Shown one piece after another: positions 18,072 to 19,509 of a stretch of DNA of 19,509 bases. Position 1 is the first letter of the stretch; each line of letters starts with the position of its first letter. Under the pieces are notes generated by a model. That model was not told the origin of the DNA and did no database searches. It saw only the letters and a list, made by a program, of their open reading frames with translations. Position numbers and translations under genes: made by a program. Origin of the DNA: Baffinella frigidus (lineage: Eukaryota > Cryptophyceae > Cryptomonadales > Baffinellaceae); the NCBI GenBank assembly GCA_026770585.1, contig MU647382.1, positions 44,393 through 63,901 of the forward strand, written 5' to 3'.

Positions 18072-18973
18072 CTAGTGGCTATGTCTCAATCCGTGAATTC
18101 ACTTGAAATTTCGTGAATTCACGGAAAGTTGGGGCCCGCTCTGTACCTCCCCGTTTTTTTTCGACCGAACTTGTCTCGCCGGGATCCGGTAGGAAGGCTC
18201 AAGCCCGTCACATCGGTGGCAAGGAGTCTAGGTTCTAGCGGCCGCCAACACCCGGGTAGGGCGGGCCGCGGGCGGGCGGTGCCGTTAAAATGGCAGCAAA
18301 GCTCGACTTGCCAAAAGCACGCTGGGCAGCGCGCGGGCCGCCCCCGCACAGGGGCGGAGACGTCGCCCGCCGGTGCCAACCGTGTTCCCCTAATCTCATC
18401 CGGACGAGTATTCATAATCAATACGATTTCGTGGATTTCCGATCCGATTCTCGTGCATCTTAAGGCTCTAAATGAAGTCTAGATATATGACTGTCTTATT
18501 TCTACCGCTAAGATGCACCAAAATCGTATTCATTATGCATACTCGACGGGATTAAATCAGGGGGCGGCGCAGTGCGACCCCCGCCCTCAGGCCTGCCCCG
18601 GCTGGGGTTTGCCCGATTTTGCGCTGCCAGGCAGCGCGGTCCCTCCTTTAGGTCCTTTAGGTTCTTCGAGCTCCCAACATAGGCGGACACCGAAACTTAT
18701 CCTGCAGAAAGGCCATGCTCCAAAGGTCCACACAGCGATGGAACCAGCAAGAGCGCTGCTGGCCGCGATGCGGGGGGCGCTGGGCCCAGGCTCAACTCGG
18801 GAGCCCACCGACAGCACATCTTCCAAGCGGCTCAGGGCATTGCATTGGCATGCATCCCCCTCCCCCTCCCTCGTTGCTGCCCTTCTCTGCCCTTCCCCCC
18901 ACCACAAAAAACGGGGGGTTTTCAGGCGTGAATTCACGGATTTCTTTATTTTCGCTCCAGACATAGCCACTAG
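18072..18973. mobile_element. 902-bp terminal-inverted-repeat element M
   Basis: Perfect 15-bp ends CTAGTGGCTATGTCT and AGACATAGCCACTAG, with an inner inverted pair CCGTGAATTCAC / GTGAATTCACGG (18091-18124 and about 18927-18938). No transposase is recognisable in its 900 bp, so it would be non-autonomous. It holds a GC-rich segment, family D copy 3, and sequence similar to repeat F (CCCAACATAGG, GGTCCACACAGCGATGGA). Confidence 0.8.
18391..18559. mobile_element. Family D copy 3, nested in M
   Basis: TAATCTCATCCGGACGAGTA, TTCATAATCAATACGATTTC at the left; AAATCGTATTCATTATGCAT, ACTCGACGGGATTAAATC at the right. In reverse orientation it matches copy 2 at 14415 over most of its length, including TCTAGACTTCATTTAGAGCC. 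Non-coding. Confidence 0.85.
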
Positions 18974-18991
18974 GGCCCTATGCTGGTCCTA

Positions 18992-19095
18992 TATCCCTTA
19001 AGTGGCCAGTAGGCTCATACGCCCTACGGTAGGGCCCTAGGACCTGCCTAGGACCTCTTGGCCGCCAAATTTGGCGGCATGGGCACTTAAGGGAT
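18992..19095 (+). mobile_element. MITE-like element, family A copy 5, nested in B4
   Basis: TATCCCTTAAGTGGCCAGTA ... ATGGGCACTTAAGGGAT with the full core and a perfect small hairpin GCCGCCAAATTTGGCGGC. It lies in the centre of B4, between GGTCCTA and GGGGGGCGG. The most regular A copy in the window. Confidence 0.85.
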
Positions 19096-19228
19096 GGGGG
19101 GCGGTTTCTTATGAGCGAGGTACCCCTGTAGTCCTCACAGCATCGTGTCCCGAGAGACAGACTTTACTGAAATCGCACGGCCGAGCGGGCCTACAGAAAC
19201 ACCCTTGCAGATAAACTGTGGAGGATGT

Positions 19229-19295
19229 GGCTTGAGCCATTTCCTTGGGCCTCACATTCAGAATCGAATGTGCCGCCCACGGAAATGGCCAAGCC
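19229..19295. repeat. 67-nt imperfect hairpin
   Basis: GGCTTGAGCCATTTCCTTGG, GCCTCACATTC, loop AGAATC, GAATGTGCCGCCCACGGAAA, TGGCCAAGCC. The stem is about 28 pairs with scattered two-base mismatches, the size of a short regulatory-RNA precursor or a small palindromic element. Confidence 0.7.
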
Positions 19296-19365
19296 CCAGC
19301 CTCGATTTGATCCACCTAACCTGTACCGCTGGCCGATCACGCATCCCTCGGCGAATTTGGGTTCT

Positions 19366-19424
19366 CCTCCTCTTCCTCTTCCTCTTCCTCCTCCTCCCCA
19401 CCCTCTCCTCCTCCTCCTCTCCAG
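19366..19424 (+). promoter_or_regulatory. Long pyrimidine tract ending in a possible acceptor
   Basis: About 58 bases of TCC/TCT units end in CTCTCCAG, then GTCCAGCTCACGCACAGCCT. The continuation to the C-run is open (VQLTHSLGGGAYMAAVVVII) but too short to recognise. It may be the 3' end of an intron of another + strand gene running out of the window, or simply a CTC microsatellite. Confidence 0.35.
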
Positions 19425-19487
19425 GTCCAGCTCACGCACAGCCTCGGTGGGGGAGCATACATGGCGGCCGTGGTGGTGATAATAACG

Positions 19488-19509
19488 CCCCCCCCCCCCC
19501 CCCCCCCCC
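19488..19509. repeat. Terminal C-run
   Basis: 22 C in a row up to the window end. It could be a real homopolymer or an assembly edge. Confidence 0.9.

Larger units (their letters stand above)
18038..19128. mobile_element. Family B copy 4, split by nested insertions
   Basis: Left end CAGGGGTACCTCGCTCATAA, GAAAACGACCACCCCTAG; right end GGCGGTTTCTTATGAGCGAG, GTACCCCTG, flanked by TA. The expected central B sequence (TAGGGCCCTATG-TGGTCCTA) survives at 18971-18992. Elements M (18072-18973) and A5 (18992-19095) account for the extra length. Confidence 0.8.

Noticed and set aside
18119-18390. GC-rich part of element M as an rRNA or tRNA fragment
   Set aside because: I could not match it to any conserved rRNA stem or tRNA cloverleaf by eye.
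18513-19001. 162-codon + strand frame and its antisense partner, considered as a transposase of element M
   Set aside because: No catalytic motif or DNA-binding domain can be seen, and it crosses the borders of D3 and M. M is better treated as non-autonomous.

Overview
This is nuclear DNA of a eukaryote. Its one recognisable protein gene is split by 12 spliceosomal introns, and the remainder is packed with short terminal-inverted-repeat elements, simple repeats and telomere-like CCCTAAA runs. The gene, on the + strand from 5280 to 17497, can be rebuilt exon by exon into a complete 411-residue calreticulin. Calreticulin is the Ca2+-binding, glycan-binding chaperone of the endoplasmic reticulum (ER) lumen. 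The reading frame is open through all 13 exons, every intron is GT...CAG, and the parts appear in order: signal peptide, N-domain with the paired cysteines, three A-type and three B-type P-domain repeats, acidic C-domain, and a KDEL-like KSEL end. The P-domain wording (KPAGHDDIPK) and the GFELWQ motif resemble green-lineage calreticulins, and CCCTAAA is the plant/green-algal telomere unit. A repeat-rich green microalga is therefore my best guess, but the species is not determined.

Layout. 1-5200 has no convincing gene. It starts with TTTGGGG tracts and then carries a dense series of palindromic MITE-like elements in at least ten families, several with two or more copies in the window, some tandem or nested; 4334-5200 is GC-rich sequence without recognised content. 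5200-5279 is the presumed promoter end and holds a CCACGTCA box (reverse TGACGTGG), identical to the core of the unfolded-protein-response element. 5280-17497 is calreticulin: 1236 coding bases in 12.2 kb, about 90% intron. 17498-19509 is 3' flank with a nested set of mobile elements, a 67-nt hairpin, a long pyrimidine tract with a possible splice acceptor, and a terminal C-run.

The most unusual thing is inside the gene. Most of its introns contain partial, decayed or nearly intact copies of the neighbouring exon, often with the original acceptor or donor still attached. There are four tandem copies of exon 7, three of the exon 3 start, several each of exons 4, 8, 10 and 11, an open in-phase copy of exon 12, and an inverted copy of the exon 10 3' end that could pair with the real exon in the pre-mRNA. 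In each case one copy joins in frame into the conserved protein and the others mostly do not. The gene thus looks intact but surrounded by decoys. Whether this is only duplication debris or affects splicing cannot be told from sequence.
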